Positions 36,701 to 37,500 of a stretch of 37,500 nucleotides of DNA are shown here, in pieces (position 1 is the stretch's first letter; every line of letters starts with the position of its first letter). A program made the translations under genes and the position numbers. The notes beneath the pieces were generated by a model. That model saw nothing but the letters and a program-made list of their open reading frames with translations, made no database searches and had not been told where the DNA came from. Source of the DNA: Prorocentrum cordatum (Eukaryota; Sar; Dinophyceae; Prorocentrales; Prorocentraceae); assembly GCA_963575745.1 (NCBI GenBank), contig CAUYUJ010000932.1, positions 1 through 37,500 of the forward strand, given 5' to 3'.

Positions 36701-37259
36701 TCCCGGGATCTCTCGGGCGCTGGCGAGGCTTGGTGCCGTGCGCTGCGACTTCGACATGTGCGCCTACGGAGCCCCGTGGAAGAAGCCGACGACGATCTAC
36801 ACTACGCTGCCTGGGGGGCCCACTCTCAGTCGCCGATGCCCGGCGCCAGGGGCCCCCCATGTCGTCCTCGCCGGGAAGGTGCAGCTTGCAGGGGCCCGCC
36901 CGCGGTGGCGTACCTCTTTCGCCGCGGCGTACCCTCCTCGCCTGGCTGTTGCTCTGGCCCGGGTGTGCCGCGCCGCTGCGCCGCCCAGCAGCCTCCGCTG
37001 CCCGCGGGAGCCCCTCCTGGACGACTTCTGGGACTGGCGTCTGGCAGCCAGCTCGCAGCCCTCCCCAGCACCCAGCCGACGTGTGGCTGCCCCGCGCCTT
37101 GAGCGCGCCGCCCGGCTCGGGTGGGAGGGAGCAGTCAAGCACTGGGACAGGAAACCCTGGCGGGATGAGCTGGCGGACTTCCGCGCCCATCGCGCCGCCT
37201 GCGCCGGCGCGGCGCGCAGCCAGGCGCCGGGGCGGTGCCCGCCGGGAGGCCTACGGTGA
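33747..37259 (+). CDS. Retroelement 2 RT-RNase H-methyltransferase polyprotein (1170 aa)
   Basis: Starts at ATG 33747. RT: FFVKKKSGQLRLVLDARPAN (about 219-238), GSIDLQDGFYQFLVP (motif A, about 296), LPMGWSWALFF (about 356), APYVDNADVIGGD (motif C, YVDN near 409-412). RNase H: CSDASTEGYAF (about 562), HCKEARAALLGLD (about 688), SFGDNLSEI (about 714), ERNPSDFDSRLAG (about 763-775). A Pro/Gly linker follows (about 800-870). Methyltransferase-like domain: FLELYSGCGAATAAAA (SAM site, about 872), LLGTPCTGW with the putative catalytic Cys (about 932), IILENPARSNLF (about 974), CAYGAPWKKPTTIY (about 1005), and TSFAAAYPPRLAVALA (about 1055). All blocks are intact, suggesting an active-looking copy. 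Expression of the next ORF needs a +1 shift or a new start. Confidence 0.85.
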   Translation: MDRRGASRWQCGLFPLPRPKSFFSLPGSAPGREIVEAGAVGALQLDAAAALNALAAARARGLPRPVWPSRLPHGRELSDAQLATWRRLADVALAAGPRPLEFDLFPSGALPELLKAKDLYDTDVPLAVAPCDPDRVSVTSKRLRPKGARLLVGADAARYLADPSLIALGEDQLEGVEPVRPHWDRRLASNPRLLRDFAQKLADCGLICYRTRVAARCGMFFVKKKSGQLRLVLDARPANAVHRRAPYTKLATTGAVGSLIHDPGYVAAAALDAAGADGAARPATARGACRSKELWGGSIDLQDGFYQFLVPTVSHYFGLGLQDTAGALGVDAVFDPDLGYDVSVAEDTLLEACFAGLPMGWSWALFFCHSAVCEACRRAQRSLGLPEYLLGDREPPPPLAPGTAICAPYVDNADVIGGDKASVACLLSAVVHELEEAGLAVHERVDPCLDFEALGLHFDGRRSWIRPTARRSWRLWYGLGTLLQVKAISPDHMHRLLGHLCHQFCLRRCLLSVLGECYRFVGKGGSAVRPLPEGALAELAVARGLCHFAHVDVAGEMLGRAYCSDASTEGYAFHFTAADPASLWREAVWRERWRFVDDDGGPAASTAAIRGAEVAPLLPEGAFSRWVADSLQPLPSVAPLQAGDPRSRRPPRDFRERVGLVPPIAAEWARPSRWRRGAVGSWRRPAAIHCKEARAALLGLDREARDARSHGCHLVSFGDNLSEILAFDRGRARGKELLALTRRACALQIGAGITWHRRYVETERNPSDFDSRLAGRGLVPFGRRAPGALLRQLPLAAAVGPEWQADAAAPPGRPRGEAAALPARGAHSPGKGGRIQPSKVTTPCPAPPPRPPRPPADSGARGRSAWPASRPAFLELYSGCGAATAAAAQEGLRTAVPVDRVHGPHHDLLDPRVQREILAWITGGLVWCILLGTPCTGWVPARATGVGDHPATACRAFTAKVLRVAARCGVHIILENPARSNLFGDPGISRALARLGAVRCDFDMCAYGAPWKKPTTIYTTLPGGPTLSRRCPAPGAPHVVLAGKVQLAGARPRWRTSFAAAYPPRLAVALARVCRAAAPPSSLRCPREPLLDDFWDWRLAASSQPSPAPSRRVAAPRLERAARLGWEGAVKHWDRKPWRDELADFRAHRAACAGAARSQAPGRCPPGGLR

Positions 37260-37500
37260 GGCCCCAGGGGCCTGCCGCCGCGCCGCCGTCCGCCCGACCA
37301 CAGCTCGGCACTACTGGAAGTCGTTCGTGGAGGTCGGGCGCTCGGCGAAGCAGCACGGGCGCGAGCCGACGAGTGTGGCTGCGTGGGACGCGGTCCTGGA
37401 CGAGTTTCTCGACGCCAAGAACTTCGACTACGACGCCTCCACCATCGTGGGGGCCCATGACCGTGGCTGGGTGGCTCAGCTTGTCCTCAACCTGGCCGCC
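37165..37500 (+). CDS. Retroelement 2 recombinase-like ORF, N-terminal part only
   Basis: In the +1 frame relative to the preceding ORF, open from upstream of an ATG at 37165 and still open at the window end. After a basic leader it reads TTARHYWKSFVEVGRSAKQH, then AAWDAVLDEFLDAKNFDYDA and HDRGWVAQLVLNLAA. A helical, Trp-containing N-terminal domain at this position is expected of the DNA-binding part of the tyrosine recombinase. The catalytic Arg, His and Tyr lie beyond the window, so the call rests on position and pattern. Confidence 0.5.
   Translation, partial: MSWRTSAPIAPPAPARRAARRRGGARREAYGEAPGACRRAAVRPTTARHYWKSFVEVGRSAKQHGREPTSVAAWDAVLDEFLDAKNFDYDASTIVGAHDRGWVAQLVLNLAA

Larger units (their letters stand above)
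31682..37500 (+). mobile_element. Retroelement 2: tyrosine-recombinase (DIRS/PAT-like) element, 3' end outside the window
   Basis: Order: Cys-Pro-rich membrane-anchored leader frame, Gag-like ORF, RT-RNase H-methyltransferase ORF, start of a recombinase-like ORF. The left end is approximate. GC content and codon choice (C/G in third positions) match retroelement 1. Reading frames are long and undamaged, so this copy looks younger than element 1. No LTR-type integrase is seen. Confidence 0.75.

Noticed and set aside
33828-37190. 471- and 648-codon minus-strand frames
   Set aside because: Antisense of the clearly homologous RT-RH-MT gene; composition effect.

Overview
The window looks like nuclear DNA of a dinoflagellate, probably a GC-rich free-living lineage; the species cannot be fixed from sequence alone. 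Evidence: extreme repeat content; GC-rich retroelements combining reverse transcriptase, RNase H, tyrosine recombinase and a cytosine-methyltransferase-like domain of the dinoflagellate type; a near-complete copy of the 22-nt dinoflagellate spliced leader just upstream of a gene; and an intron made almost entirely of an inverted-repeat (introner-like) element with a GC-AG border. No bacterial operon, rRNA, tRNA or CRISPR was seen. Most open frames here come from repeats or GC-rich antisense and are not genes.

Layout. 1-2058: purine-rich minisatellite, a GAG tract and an exact 336-bp tandem duplication. 2141-4965: two adjacent arrays of a 77-bp satellite with matching flanks. 4987-13220: six tandem copies of a ~0.76-0.93 kb unit separated by (GTT)n. 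The last copy is split by a 2.9 kb segment carrying the one plausible host gene with a multi-exon model (10511-12341). That gene has tandem ~58-residue modules, a relic spliced leader, an introner-like intron and a striking frame-independent excess of the tetramer GTAT. 13220-16160: simple repeats, a 142-bp foldback and otherwise featureless GC-rich DNA.

16161-16307 and 30710-30893 encode what look like two consecutive pieces of one caspase/metacaspase p20 domain. Between them lie 14.4 kb of CCAAGA-type minisatellite built from ~0.7-1.9 kb units, each with a multi-hairpin core. One unit is interrupted by a complete tyrosine-recombinase retroelement (17766-24194). Its ends form the split direct repeat pattern A1...B1-A2-B2, and uninterrupted sister units elsewhere in the window show the empty site.

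31680-37500: the 5' part of a second, related retroelement, cut by the window end. Both elements encode a Gag-like protein, RT-RNase H, a methyltransferase-like domain and a recombinase, but in different order: RT-RH, YR, MT in the first and RT-RH-MT, YR in the second. In the first the MT is broken (frameshift, lost Pro-Cys motif, in-frame stop); in the second the MT looks intact.
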